Shown here piece by piece: positions 1 through 11,040 of a stretch of 64,000 nt of DNA. How positions within the stretch are numbered: position 1 is the first letter of the stretch; every line of letters begins with the position of its first letter. The stretch comes from Larimichthys crocea (taxonomy: Eukaryota; Chordata; Actinopteri; Sciaenidae): NCBI RefSeq assembly GCF_000972845.2, contig NC_040018.1, positions 11,753,157 to 11,817,156 on the forward strand. Reading direction: 5' to 3'. The position numbers were made by a program, and so were the translations under genes. The notes beneath the pieces were generated by a model. That model was not told the origin of the DNA, made no database searches, and saw nothing but the letters and a program-made list of their open reading frames with translations.

Positions 1-101
1 TATTAACTTAGAATTTCCTCTAATATATTATGTCTACTGTACTATATAAGATTGTACAGGCACATTCATGTGTCAGAGTAGAAAAAGAACTATTCTCTTA
101 C

Positions 102-1865
102 CTGTTGCCCAATAGTAGATGTCCCAGTCATTGCTCGGTTCATTAATCAGTCTGTCATACTGCTGTAGCTGTTTCTTGCTCATTGTGTTCAGGTACTGCT
201 TTGCAAAAAGGCTGCAAGAGAGACGGGGGATTAATTTGAGTCGGAGTCTTTTCTCTGAAAGTCATAGTTACTGGTAGTTTATCTGAGCGGCTGGTGAATG
301 GATTACACACTGGGAACTTCTTCTTCTTCCTCTTTGGGCTCAATTATGTTGAATAACTGCCTCCCTCTGGTTTTAGTGCTTGCCAATTTCCTGTTGTTCT
401 ATATTTGTTTAATTAATCAGTTGTCTCCCAAAAAAGTAAACAGCCATCTTCTCCCTTCCTCCCTCGATACTAAAATACTTTTCTGACTTCTAATCATCCT
501 TATGTCTGTAGTTGTAGAACTATTTCCAGTCTTTCTATTTCCTACATGACATGAGTACATCATTTATCATTCTAGCCTCCTTCTGACCTGTGAGATTTTT
601 TTAGATTTTAGATGGCAATTTCACCTCCTAAGCATTGCCGTGGCGCCCTTGCGCAAGGTAACTCCTCTGCCTATCACTCCATACAAGTGAAAAGAGAATA
701 GAAGAATTATTAATCCCTCAATTAAGGGATTAATAATTCTTCTATATCATGAAATATGTGATGTTAAGATTACTGTATCTAATTCATATTTCTTTCCTAT
801 TTTTTACATCCCCTTCTCTCCACCCCCACCATATCCTACACTTTTAACTAAAATTAGAAAAACTCTTTAAGGGGAAAACAGCTGGTCACACAAACTGATC
901 ACAGACCTGTCCTATACCACTGCTCTAAAGTGTATCAGAAAGCACCGATATGGCTATAGGTCAGAAAGAAAAAACAAAGACCTGAGCAAAATGCAGTTCT
1001 CCAACATGCCCCTCTTGCGACTCTCATACAACAGGCGTCGCTTCTTGATGTCAATGGGCTCGTCGGGCTTCTCCTCCCAAGGGGGCAAAGGGATCTCAAT
1101 CAGGTCAACCCTGGTATCATCTGGAGCATCTCCGCGGTAACCACGAGATGAAACCAGCCCTGTGGCGGCTGGTCTCCATGCTGCCTGGCACAGCCCTGTC
1201 ACCAGCTGTAAGGCAACAAACACACACGTCTGAACAAATACTCAAACCTTATGTTGTATTATTATCCAATATGTGTGTGTGAGCCAAACTAGTTACTGTG
1301 CAGTCTGTTCAAAAATCTGTTGAAAAAGGCTGCTGACATATCTCACTGTCTCTCTGACTGTCCCAGTTACACTGTAAAACTGTTTGAGGGACTATATCCT
1401 GCTGTTTTCTCCCCTGTTCCTCTTTTTTTCTCTTTTCTGTGTGTTCATTACATTAAGAAACTGTCAGTGGCGTGTGTTGGCTGACAAACAAAAACAGTGG
1501 AATTAATTAATTGAGAGAGGAAATCATATCATCAAATCCAACTCGTTTTTACTTGTTCTGCAGCTCAGTTAAAGTTCATTCAGCCTCAATCTAACATCAA
1601 CACACAGACACAGACACACGCTGCCCTGCTGTACTGTGCACTCCTGCATCAGGAATGCTACTAAACCAAAAGACTGAGAATAAGACAAATCAACCTAGTT
1701 ATTTACTATATTATTAGAATATTATTAGCACGTTGCATAATTGAAACTAACATTGTATACTATGAACGTCCTCGGCTGCAGCATTCAAACTTCAGCCAAG
1801 AACTGCACAAATACATGCAACGTCTACTGATAACTCACTCTCTTCGCCACGATAGAAGACCACAT
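102..1865 (-). CDS. sdhaf2: Succinate dehydrogenase assembly factor 2, mitochondrial (partial, 3' end outside window)
   Basis: SDHAF2 is the matrix chaperone that promotes attachment of FAD to the flavoprotein subunit SDHA of respiratory complex II. Three coding exons are read on the minus strand: 1839-1865 (start [12 protein letters not shown]), 982-1205 and 102-211, all with GT-AG borders. The last coding exon lies to the left of the window. Exon 2 carries the family signature [17 protein letters not shown], then [19 protein letters not shown]. Exon 3 continues with LFAKQYLN and [19 protein letters not shown], which matches vertebrate SDHAF2 closely. The N-terminus is basic and poor in acidic residues until the GYRGDAP segment, as expected for a mitochondrial presequence. 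The start was chosen because a 27-nt first exon with donor GTGAGT at 1838 joins exon 2 in frame. The gene is head-to-head with cpsf7. The family call is very sure; the 9-residue first exon is less certain. Confidence 0.93.
698..745. repeat. Perfect inverted repeat (hairpin) in sdhaf2 intron 2
   Basis: Bases 698-718 are the exact reverse complement of 725-745, giving a 21-bp perfect stem with a 6-base loop (CAATTA). It lies between sdhaf2 exons 2 and 3, so it is transcribed in the pre-mRNA. The arms are AT-rich. No TIR element end or coding sequence explains it. Confidence 0.85.
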
Positions 1866-2636
1866 TTTAAGCCCACTGTCTTGAGACGTTCAGACCGCTT
1901 CCCCCGCCGTGGAAATGTCACTGTCGTGTCTGAATGTCAGACACAAAACACTGAAGTTACACAAGCGGACTTCAGGTCACGGCAGCAGCACACGGGAAGC
2001 TAACCATTGAGGCGGGACCGGAAACGGCGCAAACAGGACGCTGTATATTGCTAACTGCAAACAGAAGAAATACCTAATAGGCGTCAAAGTGGTGTTTAAT
2101 TTGTATATTCTCAAATGTGAATATATCAATGTAACAATATACATCAGAATTTGAAGAGTTTTTGACCCTTGGAACCAACTCTTTATTTGTTGTTGCTATC
2201 CGGTAAAGTATCCCGGACGCACTTGCGTGTTTGGAATTAGCAGCATTAGCATTAGCCGTTTCAAAGAGCGGCCCCCATAGTAACAGTTGGTCGGAAACTA
2301 TTTGCATATACTCACATACATGGAGGACAGGGCATGCTTTGTTAAAGTGTTGATTAAAATATGAGTTAGTGACTCATGTCCGTCTGCCGTGTTCTCGACT
2401 TTTTTTCATCATTATTTAGCTGGAGCCAGTGTGACGTTTAACGGTCCGGAGCGGAGCGTTGGCAGACGTTAGTTACCGTTAGTAATAAGACCGTAACGAT
2501 AGCAACAACAAAGACTTGTGACAACCTGTTTGTCGATGTGCACGGTTCGTTTGCATCGTGTGTGCACCAAAGTGAAAAACAAACTAGTCGTCAGCTGCGG
2601 TGCCATCAACTGGATCGTCTCAGGCCCCACGACGAG
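1866..2636. promoter_or_regulatory. Shared head-to-head promoter region of sdhaf2 and cpsf7
   Basis: About 770 bp separates the sdhaf2 start (minus) from the cpsf7 start (plus). The segment is richer in CpG than the flanking introns, for example around 1890-2040 and 2390-2640. It contains ETS-like GGAA cores (near 2020) and an AP-1-like GTGACTCA near 2370. No TATA box is obvious. Both genes are housekeeping and divergent, as I recall for the human pair, so a bidirectional promoter is the natural reading. Start sites cannot be fixed from sequence. Confidence 0.6.
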
Positions 2637-5600
2637 ATGGCTGCTGCTGCACGACCCGCAGCCGGACCAAGCACCTCCAAGGAGGATCTCAGCGATGTTT
2701 ACAGTGATCTGAATCAAGACGAAGAAGTGAGTCTGACTTTTGATTTTTGATTTGACAGTGTAAAGTTGTTAACACCTTACTGTGGTGGAGTTTAAATCCA
2801 CCTTTTTTTTAATCTGATACCTGTGTGAACTGTGATCACAAACGTTCAGAGCTTTGTTTACTAAAATATTGTATAGACAGCTGTATATGGACCCACTTAA
2901 GTTTTTTTTTTAGATTATTTTTTGGGGCTTTTTTATGCCTTTAATGATAGCTGAGGATAGACAGGAAGCAGAGGGGGAGTGACACGCAGTGATGACTATA
3001 GCCTCCACACACGGGGCGGACGCTTTACCCACTAAGCTGCCCCATCACTTAACTTTTTTATGTGAAGTTGTGCCGTCAGTTTGTAGACTTTTATTTCATC
3101 ATTTTGGGTCAGTTGAGCTAGATTCAGCTAAAGTTCCTTATTCCAGTTTTGTAGTTCTCATTTTCTGGCACCTGCAGATGTCCCACAGAGTAGAAAATGC
3201 ACTGACTTAAAAAAAAAAAGGGTATAATTTTATTTATTACTTTGCCCGCCCCAAACTTCTGCTGTGCTGGCCTCTTACAGGGAATAATCCGCTGTCAGTC
3301 CACACATCCTGCTGCTGTAGCTGCTAAAGGATTTGTGTTTATTCTGCTGCTGTGTTTGTACACTGATGCTCTGAACACTGCGATGCACAGGATGACAGTG
3401 TGAAAGATTACTTTTTTTTTATCCCCACACAGGATTTGGACAGAATTGCTGAAGCGAATGAACTTTTTGATGCTGTTCTGACTGGCTCAGTAGATCAGGA
3501 CAAGAAAGTTGCTACGAATGCGGTGCCTCCTAAGGAGACACCAGCTGATGAGGAGACTCAGTCCACAGTAAAAAGTCCAAAAGGAGGAAACTCACTGAGG
3601 AGACTGTCTTTATATGTTGGGAATTTCCCCTGGGTGAGTAACACCCTCTCTTAATGTTGATTTATATTTGTTTTGTATTGTCCAAGACCATGTCTGCTAT
3701 GCCACGTGGTACCTTACTTAACAGAGATATAAGTTTGCAACATGTGCAGATACAGATTAAGGTTACACTAAAATAATGTACATTTTCTTTCTGTTTTTTT
3801 TTTTTTTAATGAATGTGCTCAAATATCTTGGATCTGGTTTTAATCTGCCTCCACCTGTCAAAACACCCTTTCATTTCAGAATTATTGTATTGCCTGTGTA
3901 GAGTCATCTCATTTCAGGTACTGTAGTATGATGCCAAGTCAAATAAAACATTCTACCACACTTGCCATTTGTTCGTACAATTGGCACTCTCGTACTATGT
4001 TGTCAGTTTTTATGACACAGCATAAATTCTTCAGCACTTCACAATGTCTTCCAATGTGCCCCTTTTTAACACCGTCCACCCACTCTGATGTGCACATGAG
4101 GCAACATACACAAACCGGCCACTACATTAGGTACACTTGTACAATCCAATGTGATCCAGAGAGGTGTTAAGTTAACTATTTTGTTTAAATCAAATTAAGT
4201 CAAATTTTATTTGTATAGCTCAAAGTCACAAAGTACATTTGCCTCTGAGGGCTTTACAGTCTGTACAGGGAGTGACACCCTCTGTCCTTAGATCCTTGGT
4301 TCGAGTGAGAAAAAAACTTGCCCACAAAAAACCCTTTAACAGGGAAAAAAGGTGGAAGTAACCTCAGGAAGAGCCACAGAGGAGGGATCCCTCTCCCAGG
4401 ACGGACAGACGTGCAATAGATGTCACGTGTACAGAACAAATCAACACAAACATATTGTGCTATTACAATGAATATTAAAATGACAATGAATTACAATGAA
4501 TGATAAAATGATTACTGTAGCAGTGAAACATGTGATAGAGATAGAGAGACACAGATGCACAGCAGCAGCAAATCATAAACTAACTATAAACTGTAATGGA
4601 ATATGGTAGCAATAATGACAGTAATAATATGTGTAGTGGACGTCGTGCAGGACCACAGCAGCAGCCACGATCCATGAGAACTATTCAGGTTGTAGTTTTC
4701 AGTAGTGTTAAACTGGACTGCATTATATTGAGAGGTGTTTCTAATACGTTGGCCACATCATTTACATACATGAAAGGCCCATAATACCTTTTTAGAAACA
4801 CCTTTTAATGTAATGCGCTCCTGTACAACAACAGGATCCACTAAGACCTCAATGATAAACATAAAGTACAATGAATACCTCTTTAAAGCTTGATAAAAGC
4901 TTTGTAAAAGTAGAATTTATGGCAGAGTTGTTGTATTGGATCACACTGAATTGTACAAGTCTACCTAATAAAGTGGCCAGTCGGTGTATGGAGGTGTATT
5001 CACCACAAAAAGTCAATGAAAGGTAAATTATAAGTTTATGGTTTTTACACTCCATGACAGTGTAGAGGTAAAGAGTGTGATACATTGGATATATACAGAA
5101 TAATGGGTTGAGATGAGATTTAACCTCAGATGGCCTTTTGGAATAAGCTTCAATTTGCTTCAGTTACATCTATTGTAAAGATAATGAGTCTAATTATCTG
5201 TGACTGTGATTCCAAGGACTCGCAACACTGTTAGACCCTCCCTTCAAAATGTCTGTTTTTATTTTAGCCCAAATTGACTTAAAACAATGTACCCTTCCTA
5301 AAATAATCCAAGTTTTTAGGGGATTGTTTAGCACTATTTATTGGGATGACAAAATGTCCTTTATTTCACCAAAGATCCCCTCTTGATTGCTTTTGGCTTG
5401 TGTTGATGTAATAGAACACTTGTTCTCAAGGTATATGTACCAATGTTGGTATGCAAGCTCCCTCTAGTGGTGCCTGTAGGAGTCTATGAAATATATTTCT
5501 AAATTAAATACATTTAACTAAACATACAGTATATCAATAGCACAAGTAACTATCTACCCTCCTGTCATTTTCTCACCCCCTCTTCTCAAACGTGCCACTA

Positions 5601-8046
5601 CCTCCAGTGGACATCTGATAAGGACCTCGTGTGCATGGCTCAAACGCTGGGCGTGAAGGATGTCACAGATATCAAATTTGCTGAGAACAGAATAAATGGC
5701 CAGTCAAGAGGGTGAGTGGTTACAGATCTAGTATTTATAAAATACAAAGAAATCTCCAGAAAATATTTTCAACATTTTCTGTGAGTCTGGTCGTTGTAAG
5801 GAAGGAGGCTAGTGTTTGGACCTATTTAAAGATGTTGATTTCTCCGACTTAGTGTTGGTAGGCATACATGTGTTGTTTCTTCTACTCTGTAATATAGCTA
5901 TGCAGAAGTGGTGGTAACCTCAGAGGAGTCATTAAAAATATTGTTGGAGAAAATACCACAATGTGAACTCAACGGGGAAAGGATAGACTGTCGCTTTGCC
6001 ACTCGCCAGAACCTCACCATGTTTGAGGACACAGCAAATAAACGTAAGAGCAGCACAATCTTAAGAAAGAACAAGAATTTATATTTTATCATATATATCA
6101 TACATATGTCTTTCATCTTTCACTAAAGCAACATGTTCTCTTTAGGTATACCTCTGCGTATTAACTCCAAAGATTCGAAGGACTCTGAATCTTCGGAAAA
6201 GATTCCCTCATTATTATCACAGGAGCCCAGCCCTCCCCCTATACCTCCACTTTTTCCATCACACCCCCTTACAAACAGGCTACCCTCGTTACCCAGCCCT
6301 TTCCTTGGTCAGCCACCTCCTCCTTTCCCACATCTACCGCCAAACATCCCTCCACCCTTTCCACCCCCTTTATTCCCTCCTCATGTCCATGTTCCTAACC
6401 ACCCACCTCCCAGCCCACATATAAACCCAGCATTCTTTAGTCCAGCGCAAGACGGGCACAGCAGCAACGCTCACGGCCAACAAAAGTAAGCATGTATAAT
6501 TGCTGTATGTTTATAACTATTGCAAGCCATAAGCAGTCTTTTTTTTTTGTTTTTCTCAGTGAGACAAGATTAAAAACCTGATAATATTGATGTGGAAAGT
6601 GGTTCTTTATAGCAGACCAGGATGCAGAGAGAAATATAAATGAATAGACCGTGTATAGATAATGAAGCAGATGGAACAGATTAATTAAGATGCACCATCA
6701 GTTATTTTTAGTTATAACTTGTGATGGTTCAATAATTGTCAGTCAATCTGTGTATTTTTCAGGCACACACCTCAAAGTACAGATGCAGATTTTGAGGAGC
6801 TGATGAACAGAAATAGAGCTGTTGCCAGTACTGCCATCACCAAGGCTGTGTCTGGAGCCGCAGCTGGTAAGTATCACCAGTAACAGAATCTGAAGGTTCT
6901 GAATTAATTTGTTTAACACTTGGAAATTGACAGTTAAGCTGCTTCATCAGGACTGTGTGAACAGCCCCACAGTTGTCATCATGTTTGATTCAAATGTCGC
7001 TAAATTGTGACGTTTCATTATTATTATAGTAGTCAGATGATAAGCAGTAGAGATTTTCACCTCACACAGTGCCTGGCACTAATGCACTAGAGTAATCAAA
7101 GCGTTTTTTGACATGCTCCAAGGGTCTGTTCATTACCTTCTTGGCCAACTCAAGGGACATGCCATTTATGCTTGCATTCAGCCACTGTACCATAAAGGCT
7201 TGATTGATGGAGTCTTGCAGAGATGGTTTTACATGAACTATGAATCCAGTGTGCTCCTGCTAACATTTAGTGCTTCAGCATTTTCTTTTTCTTTTTTTTT
7301 TAAAACATACATTTTCCTCGATCCGTGCTTTAGCTCATTTCCACAACATGGTACAGCTCACCATGGCTTGAAACACAGTAACAGTAACATTTGTTTTTTT
7401 CTAGATGTAGGTGTTGTAGAGAATGTATGTGTTCATCTCTATACCAGACTAGTTTTTTTTTCATCATTAACCCCCAGAGCTTTGTTTGTCTATTTAAAAT
7501 CAACTGTCTCTTATATCTGATTTCTCCTTTTTCTAATGTAGGAGATTTGCGGGTTGCCATGGAGACTCTATTAACTGCCATCGCCATCATCAAGCAGTCC
7601 AGAGTGTATGCAGATGAACGCTGCCAAGCCCTGGTGACCTCACTCAAAGACTGTCTGGTCTCCATCCAGGGCAACTATGGCAGCAGGTTTGTGTAATTAT
7701 GTGTCAGGACTCCCCGGACATGATGCATCATGTTGTCCATAAGTGTACGCTTTTCTTCAGTATCACACAAGTACACACATTTCTCTGCAGGAGTAGCAGT
7801 CGTTCTGAGGATGACAAAAGAGACCGGGACAGGAGTCGTGACAGAGAGCGGGAGCGAGTGCGTGATCGGGATCGGGATCGTGATCGTGATCGGGAACGCG
7901 ACAGGGATGATTCTTCCGGTTGGGATGGTGCAGGAATGCATCGGAGACGCAGAGAAAGCTCCTGGAGCCGGGAGAGGGACAAGGAACGCTCGCGGGAACG
8001 GGAAAAGCACAGAGAGCACAGAGATCACAGAGATCGATACCGATAA
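2637..8046 (+). CDS. cpsf7: Cleavage and polyadenylation specificity factor subunit 7 (CFIm59-like)
   Basis: This is the large subunit of cleavage factor Im, which partners NUDT21 (CFIm25) in choosing poly(A) sites in the nucleus. Coding exons are 2637-2726, 3433-3633, 5608-5711, 5898-6043, 6146-6485, 6763-6866, 7542-7686 and 7791-8046. They sum to 1386 nt (461 aa), every junction is GT-AG and the frame holds throughout. Domains: an RRM starting near residue 88 (RNP2-like [11 protein letters not shown]1-like INGQSRGYAEV); a Pro-rich middle wholly within exon 5, with HINPAFF near its end; a conserved block ([40 protein letters not shown]); and a C-terminal RD/RE-rich tail in exon 8. The human protein is 471 aa. 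The N-terminus keeps a diverged [14 protein letters not shown] in place of the family's acidic DIYADEEFNQ motif. The RS-like tail and Pro region are also compatible with the CPSF6 paralogue, but FAENR-NGQS, the length and the sdhaf2 neighbour favour CPSF7. Confidence 0.9.
2905..3052. repeat. Fish interspersed repeat fragment in cpsf7 intron 1
   Basis: The stretch runs from an AGATTATTTTTTGGGG-type start through 'ATGCCTTTAATGATAG', 'AGACAGGAAGCAGAGGGGGAG' and 'CACGCAG' to 'GCGGACGCTTTACCCACTAAGCTGCCCC'. This order of motifs is one I recognise from many teleost introns. The class is not resolved; the end resembles a tRNA-like segment. Confidence 0.5.
4109..4986. mobile_element. TIR element cluster (GGCCACTTTATTAGG family) with a nested fish repeat, cpsf7 intron 2
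   Basis: The left end (4109 onward: CACAAACCGGCCACTACATTAGGTACACTTGTACAA) is an imperfect inverted copy of the right end (to 4986: TTGTACAAGTCTACCTAATAAAGTGGCCAGTCGGTG). TA dinucleotides flank both ends (4107-4108 and 4987-4988), as for Tc1/mariner-type insertions. A second inner end (GAGGTGTTTCTAATACGTTGGCC, about 4732-4754) suggests two copies in opposite orientation. Between them, about 4198-4675, is another dispersed fish repeat recognisable by 'TTTATTTGTATAGC', 'GGGCTTTACAGTCTG', 'CCTCAGGAAGAG' and 'CAGGACGGACAGACGTGCAA'. No transposase frame remains. Confidence 0.6.
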
Positions 8047-9500
8047 CTTGGTAAACCTCCCTCTAATTTCTATACTTTTTCATCATTTAATTCTTTGGCA
8101 CATTTCATTAGTTGGGTTTCTTAGTACATCACCTCTATGTTTTTTGTATAGTAAATCACAGAGCAACACAGGGCTCAGCATGTCTCACACAACACCATTT
8201 GGCTTGCTTGCCTTAGTGACTCCAATAAAAGAGAATTATCATTAAATACAGCAATAACAGTTATTGAGTAACTCCACCACCTACGTGTGTTTTATTTAAG
8301 GAAAGGACGCAATGCCCTGGATTTACAGCCTTTAGTGTAATAGGAGTTTATTGTTTACAGTGTCAAAAACACCATCATTTCTGTTTCTAAATCGTGCCCA
8401 TTAATACTGCCTCACTATGTCACATCTCTTTAAAACTAGTGTTCATCAGAGCAGATCCCAGGACGGACTAACTCTTGACAATCACCAAGTAAACACTGAA
8501 TGTGTAGACCAGATATCCGCATATGATTCCGTATGAGTAGCTGTTTTATTTCTTCTACAATACTCGTGTCTCTTAAAACAGATGTTGATCTCAATGAAGC
8601 AGCCTGATTTAACAGGTTTACATATAATATAAACCTTAAACAAATTTAAAGATTAAAATAATCTTGTAATGCATGTGATTAATCTCAATAAAACACCCTG
8701 TATTTATCTATTTGGCTCAAGAGTGCAGATTGTTAGGACTGTTTTCAGCTGCGTTGAACAAACTGTTAAATGAACGTGCTATTTCAAAGCAACCAAAACC
8801 CTTTTAACAGATTGCAGTTCATGAAGCGAAGGTCATTTAAGCAGTTTTTTGTTTTAAATACAAATTTCTTCCTGTGCAATGAGCTGTAAAAAGCTGGCAA
8901 ACCATTATATTGTCACATTTTTAGTCCCCTAGTCAGTCCATGTGTATGAGCAGACTTAGCATGGCTATCACTCAGGACATAACTCAAGCTTTCTTGTACC
9001 GGTATGTTTGAAATGTTTTAGTGTTCTATAGTTATATGAATCACAGTAATAAAGGACAAAATGCCGTTAAGATAGTCTGTGGTTGTAACAATTTACACTC
9101 TCTTACTATATTAATCTTTTTGTTAGTATAGTCCATGTTTGATTTCTTGATTTTGGCTTTGAAAAGCACGCTCTTTTTCTCCCCAGACTGATGGAGTGTT
9201 TCAGTTGGAAGCAAAGAGAAGACACGACTTATTGTTTCTACTCCAAGCTGTATAAAAATCTACAGGCTATCGCCAAAAGTCTAAAGTGTACTTCTTTTTG
9301 TTCTCCAGTCACTTGTACATACTGGGACTTTTACCTGCTTAAAGAAAACATGTGATTGTAGATTTGTTGCAGGGTCTTAAGATTCCAATGCTTGCATGCA
9401 CCTGTGAGTAACTTATGAAATGCAGTTGTAATGTTTTCAATATTTCTTTTGTATTAAATCTACAAATTAAAAAACATTCCCTGAAAATATAATTCCAGTG
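8047..9500 (+). other. cpsf7: cpsf7 3' UTR region, possibly with a spliced terminal exon
   Basis: No coding sequence is seen. Poly(A) signals AATAAA occur at 8224-8229, near 8687 and near 9048, and ATTAAA occurs at 9453-9458. Four bases after the stop is a possible donor (G|GTAAAC at 8051). A strong acceptor (pyrimidine tract plus CCCCAG) ends at 9186, so an alternative non-coding terminal exon from 9187 to about 9490 is plausible. The junction would lie too close to the stop to trigger decay. Confidence 0.5.
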
Positions 9501-9828
9501 TTCCATTTCTTTTTTTAGGTTGCATACATTTGCCCACTAAGGATCTTAGTTACCTATATTTGTATTTTCATGTAAAAGTAAGACATTAGAAATGTTTTTT
9601 GAACTTCAATCTGTCAAAGTGACAGTGACACGATCATTCTGACACTTTTACCACAGTGATTCACAAACATAGCCGCAAATTTAGTAAAATTACTGGTAAT
9701 TTTCTCTTTTCCTTTTTGCCTTAATACACAAAGCACTGACATAGAAACATTGTGAGAAGTCTGTTCCTGTTGAAAGACTGTGATAACTAGATAGTCCAGT
9801 AATAAAGGTCACAATGTCATTTCACAGC

Positions 9829-9834
9829 TTTATT
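9829..9834 (-). promoter_or_regulatory. polr2l: polr2l poly(A) signal
   Basis: AATAAA on the minus strand, about 145 bases after the polr2l stop codon. A CAATGTCAT stretch and a T/G-mixed segment follow it. It is the first canonical hexamer downstream of the gene. Confidence 0.65.
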
Positions 9835-9977
9835 TAGAAAAAAAATTCTCAAATCTACACATTAAGTTTCCACTGTAGTCGGCATTTGTTGTTGTCACAC
9901 ATTAATATAATAACATGAATCTGTCCTTGCCACAACCCCACAAAGTCCTTGTGGTTGTTGAAGGTGGATGGTTACAA

Positions 9978-10888
<911 letters not shown>

Positions 10889-11040
10889 CGTCACCGCTCT
10901 GTTTCACCTCAGGCTTGAATATGAAGTTATTTAGAGCGAAATCAGCTGTGAGAAAGTGACGGGAGCTTCCCTCGCTCTCTCCAGGTGCAACAACAGTGAC
11001 GCTTCCGGTCCGGGTGTTTCAGAATAAAAGCACGTTTTTT
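10889..11040 (-). promoter_or_regulatory. polr2l: polr2l first exon and promoter
   Basis: A CpG-containing stretch upstream of the donor at 10889 includes an ETS/GABPA-type site (CTTCCGGT on plus, ACCGGAAG on minus) at 11002-11009, common at housekeeping promoters. No TATA box is seen. The transcription start is inferred to lie around 10,980-11,010. Confidence 0.5.

Noticed and set aside
4285..4305. tRNA B-box-like GGTTCGA
   Set aside because: Part of a dispersed repeat; no cloverleaf or A box at the right spacing.
7113..7520. 135-codon plus-strand frame in cpsf7 intron 6
   Set aside because: Phe/Ser-rich, crosses T runs, no acceptor or donor in phase with cpsf7, no family match.
7675..8028. 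Long frames antisense to cpsf7 exon 8
   Set aside because: Shadows of the RD/RE codon repeats on the coding strand.
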